From Cupriavidus alkaliphilus (GTDB taxonomy: Bacteria > Pseudomonadota > Gammaproteobacteria > Burkholderiales > Burkholderiaceae): DNA of 64,000 nucleotides. Every line of letters begins with the position of its first letter. The first letter of the stretch is position 1. Shown piece by piece: positions 25,829 through 34,187 of this stretch. The DNA is taken from the NCBI RefSeq assembly GCF_900094595.1, contig NZ_FMAD01000009.1:62001-126000 (forward strand), in the 5' to 3' direction. The position numbers were made by a program, and so were the translations under genes. The notes under the pieces were generated by a model that saw nothing but the letters and a program-made list of their open reading frames with translations, was not told the origin of the DNA and made no database searches.

Positions 25829-26950
25829 CTATTCGAGGAATTCGTTCCCTTCAGTCAATGGCGCATACCGGTACGTCGCCGGCGTCCGGCTCAGCTTCAC
25901 CGGCGCCCCCAATCCCTGGTACCCCCCTTCCATCTCCACCACCATCTCGCGGTGCCGCGTATGCGGATGCCGCAAGGCATCGGCCACCGACAGCACCGGC
26001 GCGCACGGCACGCCGGCGGCTACCAGCGTATCCGCCAGCGCCTTGCCGTCGCGGGTGCGCATGCGCGCTTCCAGTTCGGCCTTGAGCGCCACGCGATTGA
26101 CCGAACGCGCGCCGGCGGTGGCGTAGCGCTCGTCGTCGGCCAGCGCCGGCACCTGCAGGTGCTCGCACAGGATGCGGAACTGCCGGTCGTTGCCCACCGC
26201 CAGGAAGACCGGGTCGGTGGCGGTGGCGACGGTGTCGTACGGATAGATGTTGGGATGCGCATTGCCGGTGCGCTGCGGCGTCTTGCCGCTCATGAACCAG
26301 TTGGCCGCGTGCGGATGCAGCAGCGACAGCCCCGAGTCATAGAGCGCGGCCTCGACGAACTGCCCGCGCCCGCTGCGGGCGCGCTCCTGCAGCGCCAGCA
26401 GCACGCCGATCACGGCGTTGAGGCCGGTCACCATGTCGACCACCGGCAAGCCCACCCGCAGCGGATCGCCATCGGCCTCGCCGTTGATGCTCATGATGCC
26501 GGACATGGCCTGGATCGCGGCATCGTAGCCGGGCAGGCCGCCCAGCGGGCCGTCGGCGCCGAAGCCGGACACGCGGCAATGCACCAGCCGCGGGAAGCGC
26601 GCCGACAGCACGTCGTAGCCCAGCCCCCACTTCTCCAGCGTGCCGGTCTTGAAGTTCTCGACCAGCACGTCCGCGTCGGCCAGCAGGGCCAGCAGCACCT
26701 CGCGGTCGGGTTCCGCGGTCAGGTCCAGCCGCATCACGCGCTTGTTGCGGTTGAGGCCGAAGTAGTAGGAGGCCACGCCGTCCTTGAACGGCGGGCCCCA
26801 GGTACGGGTGTCGTCGCCCTGCGGCGGTTCGATCTTGAGCACGTCGGCGCCGTGGTCGCCCAGGATCTGGCCGCAGTACGGGCCGCCCAGGATGCGCGAC
26901 AGGTCGACCACGCGGATGCCGGCGAGCGCGCCGGGATTGGCTTGGGTCAT
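25829..26950 (-). CDS. CaiB/BaiF-family (class III) CoA-transferase
   Basis: A 373-residue formyl-CoA-transferase-like enzyme that moves CoA between carboxylic acids. Family features are VVDLSRILGGPYCGQILGDHGADVLKIE at the N-terminus, VLVENFKTGTLEKWGLGY, and the catalytic Asp in LPGYDAAIQAMSG (about residue 145). The actual donor and acceptor acids are unknown. ATG 26950 follows a GAGGGA site; the longer upstream frame overlaps the Bug gene. It is downstream of a Bug receptor and an acyl-CoA dehydrogenase, which suggests uptake, activation and oxidation of one organic acid. Confidence 0.92.
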   Translation of the reverse strand: MTQANPGALAGIRVVDLSRILGGPYCGQILGDHGADVLKIEPPQGDDTRTWGPPFKDGVASYYFGLNRNKRVMRLDLTAEPDREVLLALLADADVLVENFKTGTLEKWGLGYDVLSARFPRLVHCRVSGFGADGPLGGLPGYDAAIQAMSGIMSINGEADGDPLRVGLPVVDMVTGLNAVIGVLLALQERARSGRGQFVEAALYDSGLSLLHPHAANWFMSGKTPQRTGNAHPNIYPYDTVATATDPVFLAVGNDRQFRILCEHLQVPALADDERYATAGARSVNRVALKAELEARMRTRDGKALADTLVAAGVPCAPVLSVADALRHPHTRHREMVVEMEGGYQGLGAPVKLSRTPATYRYAPLTEGNEFLE

Positions 26951-26972
26951 GGCTGCGATTCCCTCGGCGTCG

Positions 26973-27947
26973 TCAATCGAGCTGGGCACCGGACTTCTGC
27001 ACCACCGCACGCCACTTGCCCACCTCCGCCTTGACGAAGCTGCCGAGCTGCTCCGGCGTGGTCGACGGCGCGAACTCCAGGCCTTGCGCCTGCAGCGTCT
27101 TGCGCACCTCGGGCTGCTTCAGCGCGTCGGCAAAGGCGCGGTTTAGCTTGCCGACCACCTCCGCCGGCGTGCCGGCCGGCGCGACCACGCCGAAGAACAC
27201 CGACACGTCAAACCCGTGCACGCCCTGCTCGGCCACGGTCGGCACGTCGGGCAGCGCCTGCGAGCGCGCCCTGGTGGTCACGCCCAGCGCGCGCACCTTG
27301 CCGCTCTTGATGAAGGGCATCGCGGTCAGCACGTCGGTGAAAGTCATGCTGACCTGGCCGCCCAGGAGGTCGTTCAGCGCGGGGCCGGTGCCCTTGTACG
27401 GAATGTGCTGGAAATCGGTGCCGGTGACGTTGTTGAACAGCACGCCGGCCAGGTGCGACGAAGCGCCATTGCCCGACGAGGCATAGGTCAGCTTGCCGGG
27501 GTTGGCCTTGCCATAGGCGATCAGCTCGTTGACGTTCTTGGCCGGCACCGACGGATTGACCACCAGCACGTTGGGCAGCTGGCCGATCTGGATCACCGGG
27601 GTGAAGCTCTTGACCGGGTCGTAGTTGATCTTTCGGTACAGGCTGACGTTGATCGCCAGCGGCGCCGAGGTGCCGAACATCAGCGTGTAGCCGTCGGGCT
27701 CGGCGCGCGCCACTGCCTCGGCGCCGATATTGCCGCCGGCGCCGGCACGGTTCTCGACCACCACCGGCTGGCCCAGGCTGGTCTTGAGCGCGGCGGCGAG
27801 CGTGCGCGCCATGGCATCGGTGGGCCCGCCCGGCGGATAGGTGACCACCATCATGATCGGCTTGGACGGGAAGTCCTTCTGCGCGAAGGCGGGGGCGATA
27901 AACAGCGAGCACGCGGCGATGGCCGCGACGCGGTGCCAGAGTTTCAT
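26973..27947 (-). CDS. Bug-family (TctC) periplasmic solute receptor
   Basis: A 324-residue exported receptor. A signal peptide ends at PAFAQ (about residue 23). The two ligand-binding loops are visible as VTYPPGGPTDAMAR and VENRAGAGGNIGAEAV, with PDGYTLMFGTSAP and HIPYKGTGPALNDLLGG further on. Bug receptors bind carboxylates; no TctA/TctB membrane subunits are nearby, as is common for orphan Bug proteins. AGGAG precedes the start. The next gene is the CoA-transferase 22 bp away, so the receptor probably serves its substrate. Confidence 0.93.
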   Translation of the reverse strand: MKLWHRVAAIAACSLFIAPAFAQKDFPSKPIMMVVTYPPGGPTDAMARTLAAALKTSLGQPVVVENRAGAGGNIGAEAVARAEPDGYTLMFGTSAPLAINVSLYRKINYDPVKSFTPVIQIGQLPNVLVVNPSVPAKNVNELIAYGKANPGKLTYASSGNGASSHLAGVLFNNVTGTDFQHIPYKGTGPALNDLLGGQVSMTFTDVLTAMPFIKSGKVRALGVTTRARSQALPDVPTVAEQGVHGFDVSVFFGVVAPAGTPAEVVGKLNRAFADALKQPEVRKTLQAQGLEFAPSTTPEQLGSFVKAEVGKWRAVVQKSGAQLD

Positions 27948-28000
27948 GGTGTTGTCTCCTGGTGTAGGACGTCTCCCGCGGGTAAGCGGGATGGTGGGGG

Positions 28001-28037
28001 CTGCGCCCTCTCCCGCTTGCGGGAGAGGGGAGCAAAC
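28001..28037. repeat. REP-like palindromic repeat, copy E
   Basis: CCCTCTCCCGC-TT-GCGGGAGAGGG core, single copy, followed by GGAGCAAAC. It lies in the 112-bp gap between the acyl-CoA dehydrogenase and Bug genes of the same strand. Confidence 0.8.
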
Positions 28038-28059
28038 AATGGGCTTCGGGTTGGCGGTG

Positions 28060-29862
28060 TCAGAACACGTTGACGTCTGCGACCGCGCCTGCTGCGCGCA
28101 CCACGCCGTCAGCAGGGGGCGCCACGGTCTCGGCCAGCCACTCCGGCTCGGCGCTTGCCGCCAGCGGGTCCTGCGGCAGCACGCGGTGGCGCAGCACCAG
28201 CTGCGCCAGACGCATGCGGCGCACCGAGCCGATGCGCCCGGCTTCCCAGGCCATCGCCACCGCGCTGGTCACGTGGTACAGCGCCGAGGCCGCCTGGCGC
28301 GCCAGCAGTTCGCCGTCGGCGCCGGCCGCGGCGGCGTGGCCGGCCAGTCGCCCGGCGCTGGCGATGGCGCCTTCGAACACGGCGCGGGCGTCGGCCTGCA
28401 GCGGCGTATCGGCCAGCAGCCCGGCCAGGTGCGCCTGCAACACCGGCAATGCGCCCTCGCGCCGGACCGCGCGCAGCACGTCGAGCGCGACGATATTGCT
28501 GGTGCCTTCCCAGATCGAGCCGAGGTGGGCGTCGCGCACCAGGCGCGGGTCGCTCCATTCCTCGATATAGCCGCAGCCGCCGCGAATCTCCATGGCGTCG
28601 CCGGTGACCTTGCGCGCGTCGCGGCAGGCGCGGAACTTGATCAGCGGGGTCAGGATGCGCATCAGCGCGTAGGCGTCGGGCTCGCCCGCGTCGGCGCGGC
28701 GCAGCGCCTCGGCGGTCTGGAATACCATGGTGCGCGCCTGCTCGGTCGGCAGCGTCAGCTTGAGCAGCTGGCGGCGCATCAGCGGCATGTCCTGCAGGCG
28801 CTTGCCGAAGGCCTGGCGCTCGCGCGCGATGAACAGGCCCTCGGTCAGCGCGCGGCGCATCAGCCCGGCGGCGCGCACGCCGTTGGACAGGCGCGAGTTG
28901 TTGATCATGTCGGCCATCTGCACGAAGCCGCGGCCCGGTTCGCCCACCAGGTAAGCGTGCGCGCCTTCCAGGCGGATCTCGCCGCTGGCCATCGAGCGCG
29001 TGCCCAGCTTGTCCTTGAGCCGGATGATGCGGTAGTGGTTGGCGCTGCCGTCTTCCAGCTTGCGCGGCAGCAGGAACAGCGACACGCCCTTGTGGCCGGG
29101 CACGGCGTTGCCGGCCTCGTCTTCCACGCGCGCCAGCACCATCGCCAGCGCGGCATCGGGGTTGGAGCAGAACCACTTGTCGCCATGCAGGCGCCAGCCG
29201 CCCTCGGCCGAGGCATCGCGCACCGCGCGGGTGGCGGTGGCGGCGACGTCGGAGCCGGCGCCCTGCTCGGTCATGAACATCGCGCCCTGGTACAGGTCGT
29301 CAAACGCCTGCGTGGTCAGGTTGGGCAGGAAGCGCCCGACCAGCGCCGGGTCGCCGAACTTGCGCAGCGTGCGCGTCAGCGAATCGGTCATCGACAGCGG
29401 GCAGCACAGGCCGAACTCCGCCTGCACGAATAAATACGTAAGCGCGTACTTTGCCGCCGGCGGCATGGGCTTGTCCCAGCCCAGCACGCCGCCGCGGTGC
29501 GACGCCGCGGCCAGGCCGAATTCGGCAAAGGCCACGCGCTCCATCTCGACATAGGCCGGGTGCTTGTCAATGCGCTGCGCATCCACGCCGGCGCGGGTGC
29601 GGTAAGTCAGTTCCGGCGGGTTGCGGTCGGCCACGCCGGCCAGCTCGTCGAGCACGCCGCCGGCCAGCGCGCCCATGCGTTCGAGGTGCGGCAACAGGTG
29701 GTTGAACAGGTCGGGCGGCAGGTACAGCGGCAGCAGTGCGCGCAGGTCCGGGTCGGCGGCGAGCAGGCTGCCGCCCTGGCGGTCAGGCACCGGATGCACG
29801 GCGGCAGGCGCTTGCGCGGCGTGGTGTTGCTGGGGGATGTCGCGCACGGCGCTGGATGGCAT
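28060..29862 (-). CDS. Acyl-CoA dehydrogenase (AidB-like)
   Basis: A 600-residue flavoprotein of the acyl-CoA dehydrogenase superfamily, longer than the usual 380-400 residues because of extensions at both ends as in AidB-like members. Conserved parts are AMFMTEQGAGSDV (FAD/substrate loop, about 198-210), WFCSNPDA, a YIEEWSDPRLVRDAHLGSIWEGTSN segment that carries the region of the active-site base, and a helical C-terminal domain. The substrate is unknown. The start at 29862 has AGGAG. It is first gene of the leftward acid-utilisation cluster and is divergent from a LysR gene. Confidence 0.9.
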   Translation of the reverse strand: MPSSAVRDIPQQHHAAQAPAAVHPVPDRQGGSLLAADPDLRALLPLYLPPDLFNHLLPHLERMGALAGGVLDELAGVADRNPPELTYRTRAGVDAQRIDKHPAYVEMERVAFAEFGLAAASHRGGVLGWDKPMPPAAKYALTYLFVQAEFGLCCPLSMTDSLTRTLRKFGDPALVGRFLPNLTTQAFDDLYQGAMFMTEQGAGSDVAATATRAVRDASAEGGWRLHGDKWFCSNPDAALAMVLARVEDEAGNAVPGHKGVSLFLLPRKLEDGSANHYRIIRLKDKLGTRSMASGEIRLEGAHAYLVGEPGRGFVQMADMINNSRLSNGVRAAGLMRRALTEGLFIARERQAFGKRLQDMPLMRRQLLKLTLPTEQARTMVFQTAEALRRADAGEPDAYALMRILTPLIKFRACRDARKVTGDAMEIRGGCGYIEEWSDPRLVRDAHLGSIWEGTSNIVALDVLRAVRREGALPVLQAHLAGLLADTPLQADARAVFEGAIASAGRLAGHAAAAGADGELLARQAASALYHVTSAVAMAWEAGRIGSVRRMRLAQLVLRHRVLPQDPLAASAEPEWLAETVAPPADGVVRAAGAVADVNVF

Positions 29863-29980
29863 GGCAGGTCTCCTGGTATGGCGGTGCCGGCTGGCGGCCC
29901 CTTTGGGCTCCATTATTCAAACCCCATGGATTTGCGTCTAATTCTAAAATTGGCTTGATCCATATAATTTCTGTATCGCC

Positions 29981-30916
29981 ATGGAATTCCGCCACCTGCG
30001 TTACTTCCTCGTGCTGGCCGAGGAACTGCACTTCGGCCGCGCCGCGCGCCGGCTTGCCATTTCGCAGCCGCCGCTGTCGCTCAATATCCAGCAGCTCGAG
30101 GCCTCGGTCGGGGCGCGGCTGTTCGACCGCGACAGCCGCGGCGTGCGGCTGACCGCGGCCGGCCGGGCCTTTCGAGAATCCGCCACGGCGCTGCTGGCGC
30201 AGGCCGAGGCGGCGCGGGTACTGGCGCGCGAGATCGAAGCGGGCGCCATCGGCCGGCTGCGCGTGGGCTTTGTCGGCTCGATGCTGTACCGGGGTCTGCC
30301 GCAGACGCTGCGCGAGTTCGAGGCGGCCTATCCCGGCATCCACGTGGCGCTGACCGAGCTCAATTCGCAGGAACAGATCGACGCGCTGCTGCATGACGAG
30401 CTCGACGCCGCCTTCATCCACACCGGCCGGGTCCCCGACACGCTGCAGGCCACGCTGGTGCATTCCGAACCCTTTGTCTGCTGCCTGCCCGCCGACCATG
30501 CGCTGGCCGCGCTGGCGGAGCTGCCGCTGACGTCGTTGCGCGGCGAGCCGTTCGTGCTGTTCTCGCGCAAGGCCTCGCCGGACTATTACAGCCGGATCTT
30601 CGACATGTGCGCCGCGCAAGGCTTCTTCCCGCAGATCCGGCACGAGGTGCGGCACTGGCTGTCGGTGGTGTCGCTGGTGTCGCAGGGCATGGGGGTGGCG
30701 GTGGTGCCGGCGGCGCTGGCGCGCTCGGGCATGGCCGGCGCGGCATTCCGGCCGCTGGCGGAGGCGGCGGTGCGCTCGGAGGTCTATTGCGCATGGAAGA
30801 CGGCGCCGGACCATCCGGCGCGCGACCACTTCGTCGCCATGGTGGCGGGCAAGGCGGCGCCGCCAAAGCGCGGCCATAAAGAAAAAGCCACCGGTCCAGG
30901 GACCGATGGCTTGTGA
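29981..30916 (+). CDS. LysR-family regulator, divergent from the acyl-CoA dehydrogenase cluster
   Basis: A 311-residue LysR protein with helix-turn-helix at about 1-60 (FGRAARRLAISQPPLSLNI) and effector domain about 90-295. The N-terminus MEFRHLRYFLVLAEELHFGRAA places it in the BenM/CatR-like branch, which often controls divergent catabolic genes. The 118-bp gap with the acyl-CoA dehydrogenase contains TATAAT at 29963-29968 and AT-rich interrupted dyads. It most likely regulates that cluster. A leftward terminator overlaps its 3' end. Confidence 0.9.
   Translation: MEFRHLRYFLVLAEELHFGRAARRLAISQPPLSLNIQQLEASVGARLFDRDSRGVRLTAAGRAFRESATALLAQAEAARVLAREIEAGAIGRLRVGFVGSMLYRGLPQTLREFEAAYPGIHVALTELNSQEQIDALLHDELDAAFIHTGRVPDTLQATLVHSEPFVCCLPADHALAALAELPLTSLRGEPFVLFSRKASPDYYSRIFDMCAAQGFFPQIRHEVRHWLSVVSLVSQGMGVAVVPAALARSGMAGAAFRPLAEAAVRSEVYCAWKTAPDHPARDHFVAMVAGKAAPPKRGHKEKATGPGTDGL
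30886..30911 (-). terminator. Leftward intrinsic terminator inside the 3' end of the LysR gene
   Basis: The stem AGCCACCGGT / ACCGATGGCT (one A-C mismatch) with a 6-nt loop is followed on the minus strand by TTTTTCTTT. On the plus strand no U-run follows, so the signal only works leftward. No leftward gene is recognisable upstream of it (30917-31293). Confidence 0.55.
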
Positions 30917-31293
30917 AGTACGCGTGGAACGGGGTGTTCAGCGTGCTGTGAGCTTAACGCCGCTGGCTTGCGGCAGCCATAACGCAAATGCAGTAATTGC
31001 AAGCGATGACAGGAATCGCGCGGATTCGGTGTCTCATTGCCGAACCGCGGTTTTGCATCGCTTGAATAACGGCTCATCGGGGCCTTATCGCCACGGCCTG
31101 CGCTCAGCCATTCGTCCCCTTAGCGGTTATCATTCGCCTCCTGCCGTGCCAGGTGCGGCAAGGCTGGCGTGCCCGCCCTTTGAGGGGGCAACGTAAAGCC
31201 TCATTTGCGATACAATGAAAACGATTTTCATTTACATACCCCGGCGCGGTCGCACCGACCGCTTGGCGGCAGGCCGCGCCACGGACTGGAAGC
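30917..31293. other. Intergenic region upstream of feoA, 377 bp
   Basis: It contains the Fur box of feoAB near its right end. There is also a weaker Fur-like match on the minus strand at 31120-31138 (GCGAATGATAACC...). I find no convincing protein-coding gene here. Together with the leftward terminator at 30886 it might encode a small leftward RNA, which is only a hypothesis. Confidence 0.4.
31214..31232. promoter_or_regulatory. Fur box of the feo operon
   Basis: AATGAAAACGATTTTCATT is a 19-bp near-perfect inverted repeat matching the Fur operator. It overlaps a possible -10 hexamer (TACAAT, 31211-31216) and lies 62 bp upstream of feoA, so Fe(II)-Fur should repress feoAB when iron is plentiful. 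Confidence 0.9.
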
Positions 31294-31608
31294 ATGATGC
31301 GGTTGTCTGAACTTCCACGGCGCACGCCCGCCGTAGTGCAATCGGTGGACGACGCCACCCCAGGGGATCCGGTTGCGCGCCGCCTGCGCGAACTGGGCTT
31401 CGTTGCCGGCGAAGCCGTGCAGGTCATCGCCTACGGGCCGTTCGGCATGGACCCGCTGGTGGCGCAGGTAGGCTTCACGCGCTTTGCGCTGCGCCGCTCG
31501 GAGGCGGCGCGCATCGGCGTGGAAATCGCCAGCGCCTCGGTCACCCGCCTCGCCCCCGTCACGCAGGGCGACGAGACTGCCCAACCGTCCGCCAAGCGGA
31601 CCGCCTGA
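31294..31608 (+). CDS. feoA: Ferrous iron transport protein A
   Basis: A 104-residue cytoplasmic SH3-like protein that assists FeoB. Family phrases are VARRLRELGFVAGEAVQVIAYGPFG and DPLVAQVGFTRFALRRSEAARI. It is first gene of the Fur-controlled operon and is 14 bp upstream of feoB. Confidence 0.93.
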   Translation: MMRLSELPRRTPAVVQSVDDATPGDPVARRLRELGFVAGEAVQVIAYGPFGMDPLVAQVGFTRFALRRSEAARIGVEIASASVTRLAPVTQGDETAQPSAKRTA

Positions 31609-31622
31609 GCCTTCCCCGGATT

Positions 31623-33476
31623 ATGTCTGCTGCTTCCCCTTCTGCCCTGCGCATTGCGCTGGTCGGCAATCCCAATTGCGGCAAGACCGCACTGTTCAAC
31701 CGCCTGACCGGCAGCCGCCAGAAGGTGGCCAACTACGCCGGCGTCACCGTCGAGCGCAAGGAAGGCTTTTTCGTGTCGCCGGCGGGGCGCCAGGTACGCA
31801 TCCTGGACCTGCCCGGCGCCTACAGCCTGCATGCGGCCAGCCTCGATGAAGCCATCACGCGCGATGTCTGCCTGGGCCAGCGCGCCGGCGAAGCGCGTCC
31901 GGACCTGCTGGTGTCGGTGGTCGACGCCACCAACCTGCGCCTGCACCTGCGCTTCGTGCTGGAGCTGCGCCAGCTGGGACTGCCGATGGTGGTGGTGCTC
32001 AATATGAGCGACGCGGCCGCGCGCCGCGGCATCCAGATCGACCGCGACAAGCTGTCGGCCGCGCTGGGCGTGCCGGTGGTCAGCACCGTGGCGGTCCGGC
32101 GCGACGGCGCCGCGGCGCTGGTCAGCCTGCTCGATGCCACGCTGCCGCCGGCCCCGCCGGCCGGCGCTGCGTCCGGCCCGGACTTCGACGTGCATGCCGA
32201 AGTCAACCGCCTGCTGTCGGCCGCGGTGAGCATGCCGGCGCGCACCGCCGCGCTGGACGACCGCCTCGACCGCATCGTGCTGCACCCGGTGTTCGGCCTG
32301 CTGCTGCTGGCGGTGCTGCTGTTCCTGATGTTCCAGGCGGTGTTCTCGTGGGCCGAGCCGCTGATGGACGGCATCGAGGGCGGCGTGCACTGGGCCGGCG
32401 AGATGCTGGGCGCCTGGTTGCCCGACGGCATGCTCAAGAGCCTGCTGGTCGACGGCCTGGTCGCCGGGCTGGGCAGCGTGGTGGTGTTCCTGCCGCAGAT
32501 CCTGATCCTGTTTCTGTTCATCCTGACGCTGGAGGAATCCGGCTACCTGCCGCGCGCGGCGTTCCTGCTCGACCGCCTGATGATGGGCGCGGGGTTGTCG
32601 GGGCGCTCGTTCATCCCGCTGCTGTCCAGCTTTGCCTGCGCCATCCCCGGCATCATGGCCACGCGCACCATCCAGGACCCGCGCGACCGGCTCACCACCA
32701 TCCTGGTGGCGCCGCTGATGACCTGCTCGGCGCGGCTGCCGGTCTATGCGCTGCTGATCGGCGCATTCATCCCCGAGCGTACCGTGATGGGCCTGTTCAA
32801 CCTGCAGGGGCTGGTGCTGTTCGCGCTGTACGTGGCCGGCATCGTCAGCGCGCTGGTGGTGGCCTATGCGCTCAAGTTCCTGCGCCGCGACCGCACCGAC
32901 CATCCGCTGCTGATGGAGCTGCCGTCGTACCGCATCCCCAATCCGCGCGACATCGCCATCGGCCTGTGGGAGCGTGCCCGCATCTTCCTGTCGCGCGTGG
33001 GCAAGGTGATCCTGGCGCTGACCGTGCTGCTGTGGTTCCTGTCGACCTTCCCGTCCGCGCCCGAGGGCGCGACCGCGCCGGCGATCGACTACAGCTTTGC
33101 CGGCATGATCGGCCATGCGCTGCAGAAAGTGTTCGCGCCGGTGGGCTTCAACTGGCAGATCTGCATTGCGCTGGTGCCGGGGCTGGCCGCGCGCGAAGTC
33201 GCCGTGGGTGCGCTGGCCACCGTCTACGCGCTGTCGGGCAGCGAAGAGACCGTGGCCACGCAGCTGGCACCGATGATCGCCGCGCAATGGTCGCTGGCCA
33301 CCGCGCTGTCGCTGCTGGCCTGGTACGTGTTCGCGCCGCAGTGCATCTCCACGCTGGCGGTGATCCGGCGCGAGACCGATTCCTGGAAGGTGATGGCGCT
33401 GTCGGCCGCCTACCTGACCGGGCTGGCCTACCTGGCCGCGTTCGTGACCTACCGCGTCGCGCTGCTGTTCAGCTGA
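31623..33476 (+). CDS. feoB: Ferrous iron transporter B
   Basis: A 617-residue Fe(II) permease: an N-terminal G-protein domain (G1 GNPNCGKT at 15-22, G3 DLPG at 62-65, NMSD as G4) fused to a membrane domain with two Gate motifs (SSFACAIPGIMATRTI and the later VPGLAAREVAVGALATVYAL). It is shorter than the E. coli protein (about 770) mainly in the helical linker between G-domain and membrane domain. The gene follows feoA closely and is followed after 14 bp by a Cys-rich small membrane protein. Confidence 0.96.
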   Translation: MSAASPSALRIALVGNPNCGKTALFNRLTGSRQKVANYAGVTVERKEGFFVSPAGRQVRILDLPGAYSLHAASLDEAITRDVCLGQRAGEARPDLLVSVVDATNLRLHLRFVLELRQLGLPMVVVLNMSDAAARRGIQIDRDKLSAALGVPVVSTVAVRRDGAAALVSLLDATLPPAPPAGAASGPDFDVHAEVNRLLSAAVSMPARTAALDDRLDRIVLHPVFGLLLLAVLLFLMFQAVFSWAEPLMDGIEGGVHWAGEMLGAWLPDGMLKSLLVDGLVAGLGSVVVFLPQILILFLFILTLEESGYLPRAAFLLDRLMMGAGLSGRSFIPLLSSFACAIPGIMATRTIQDPRDRLTTILVAPLMTCSARLPVYALLIGAFIPERTVMGLFNLQGLVLFALYVAGIVSALVVAYALKFLRRDRTDHPLLMELPSYRIPNPRDIAIGLWERARIFLSRVGKVILALTVLLWFLSTFPSAPEGATAPAIDYSFAGMIGHALQKVFAPVGFNWQICIALVPGLAAREVAVGALATVYALSGSEETVATQLAPMIAAQWSLATALSLLAWYVFAPQCISTLAVIRRETDSWKVMALSAAYLTGLAYLAAFVTYRVALLFS

Positions 33477-33490
33477 AGCCAGCCGCCGCC

Positions 33491-33814
33491 ATGAGCCTTT
33501 ACCACGCCATCGAAACCCTGCTGGTCCCGCTGATCGTGCTGGCGTGCGCGGTGTCGGTGGTGGCGCGCTACGCGCCGCGCACGCGCGAGCGCGTCAAGGC
33601 GGCGCTGGCGGCGCGCCTGGGCGGCCCTGCCGCCACCGGCTGGCGCGGGCGCCTGGCACGCTGGCTGGCGCCGCAGTCCGCGGCAGGCTGCGCCAGCGGC
33701 TGCGACGACGGCGGCTGCAATACCTGCGGCGCCAATACCAGCACCAATACCAGCACGCCCACCGGCCAGGACAAGCCTGCCGAGCAGGTGGTGCGCTTCG
33801 TGCGCAAGCGCTGA
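33491..33814 (+). CDS. Small Cys-rich membrane protein of the feo operon
   Basis: A 107-residue protein with one N-terminal membrane helix (about 5-24, AIETLLVPLIVLACAVSVVA), a basic stretch, and a Cys cluster GCASGCDDGGCNTCGANT (four Cys) before a polar tail. Its place directly after feoB suggests a role like that of FeoC or the FeoB-associated Cys-rich proteins, perhaps binding iron or an Fe-S cluster, but it has no FeoC winged-helix. The role is inferred from context. Confidence 0.8.
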   Translation: MSLYHAIETLLVPLIVLACAVSVVARYAPRTRERVKAALAARLGGPAATGWRGRLARWLAPQSAAGCASGCDDGGCNTCGANTSTNTSTPTGQDKPAEQVVRFVRKR

Positions 33815-33841
33815 AGCGCGCTTTTTCCCTCCCTCGAGATC

Positions 33842-33860
33842 CACGCAGAAACGGGTACGC
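33842..33860 (+). repeat. 19-bp dispersed element, copy 1
   Basis: CACGCAGAAACGGGTACGC, identical to copies 3 and 6. Confidence 0.8.
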
Positions 33861-33977
33861 CCGCGGCTGCCGCATGGTCGCGGCAAGCGGCGGTTTGCGT
33901 GCGCCCGTGCGTCCTTGCAGACGGCGGCGTGGGCCTTTTGCTGGTCAATCCGGCTCATTTCAAGGCTGGCGCCCATG

Positions 33978-33996
33978 CACGCAGAATTGGGTACGC
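33978..33996 (+). repeat. 19-bp dispersed element, copy 2
   Basis: CACGCAGAATTGGGTACGC, identical to copy 5 and followed by TTTG. Confidence 0.8.
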
Positions 33997-34042
33997 TTTG
34001 TGCGCTCACCTGCCGTGCATGCCGGGAAGTGTCGAAGGCGGC

Positions 34043-34061
34043 CACGCAGAAACGGGTACGC
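34043..34061 (+). repeat. 19-bp dispersed element, copy 3
   Basis: CACGCAGAAACGGGTACGC, followed by TTCG; 65 bp after copy 2 and in the same orientation. Confidence 0.8.
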
Positions 34062-34086
34062 TTCGTCGTATTCCTGCCGCTTGTGT

Positions 34087-34119
34087 ACTTCTCGCGCTTG
34101 CGGGAGAGGGGAGCAAACC
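34087..34119. repeat. REP-like palindromic repeat, copy F (degenerate)
   Basis: A TTCTCGCGC-TT-GCGGGAGAGG variant ending GGAGCAAACC. The left arm is mutated relative to the other copies. Confidence 0.7.
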
Positions 34120-34140
34120 GTCTGTGTCTTGGAAAGCAGA

Positions 34141-34162
34141 ACGCCCTCCGTGCGGAGGGCGT
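34141..34162 (-). terminator. Terminator of the Ig-like lipoprotein gene
   Basis: A perfect 9-bp stem ACGCCCTCC / GGAGGGCGT with loop GTGC, 26 bp beyond the lipoprotein stop codon. On the minus strand it is followed by TTCTGCTTTCC, a weak U-rich tail. Confidence 0.65.
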
Positions 34163-34187
34163 CTGGCCAGTTGCGGGATGCCGGCGC

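Larger units (their letters stand above)
33815..34187. other. Repeat-rich intergenic region, 373 bp
   Basis: It lies between the convergent feo operon and the Ig-like lipoprotein gene. It holds three copies of the 19-bp GCAGAA-GGGTACGC element (33842, 33978, 34043), one REP-like palindrome (34087) and the lipoprotein terminator (34141). No gene is visible. Confidence 0.75.

Noticed and set aside
31188..31216. A full sigma-70 promoter before feoA
   Set aside because: TACAAT fits a -10 element but no convincing -35 lies at the right distance, so only the Fur box is called with confidence.
31431..33287. 618-codon leftward His/Gln-rich frame
   Set aside because: It is antisense to feoB, which has all G-protein and Gate motifs.
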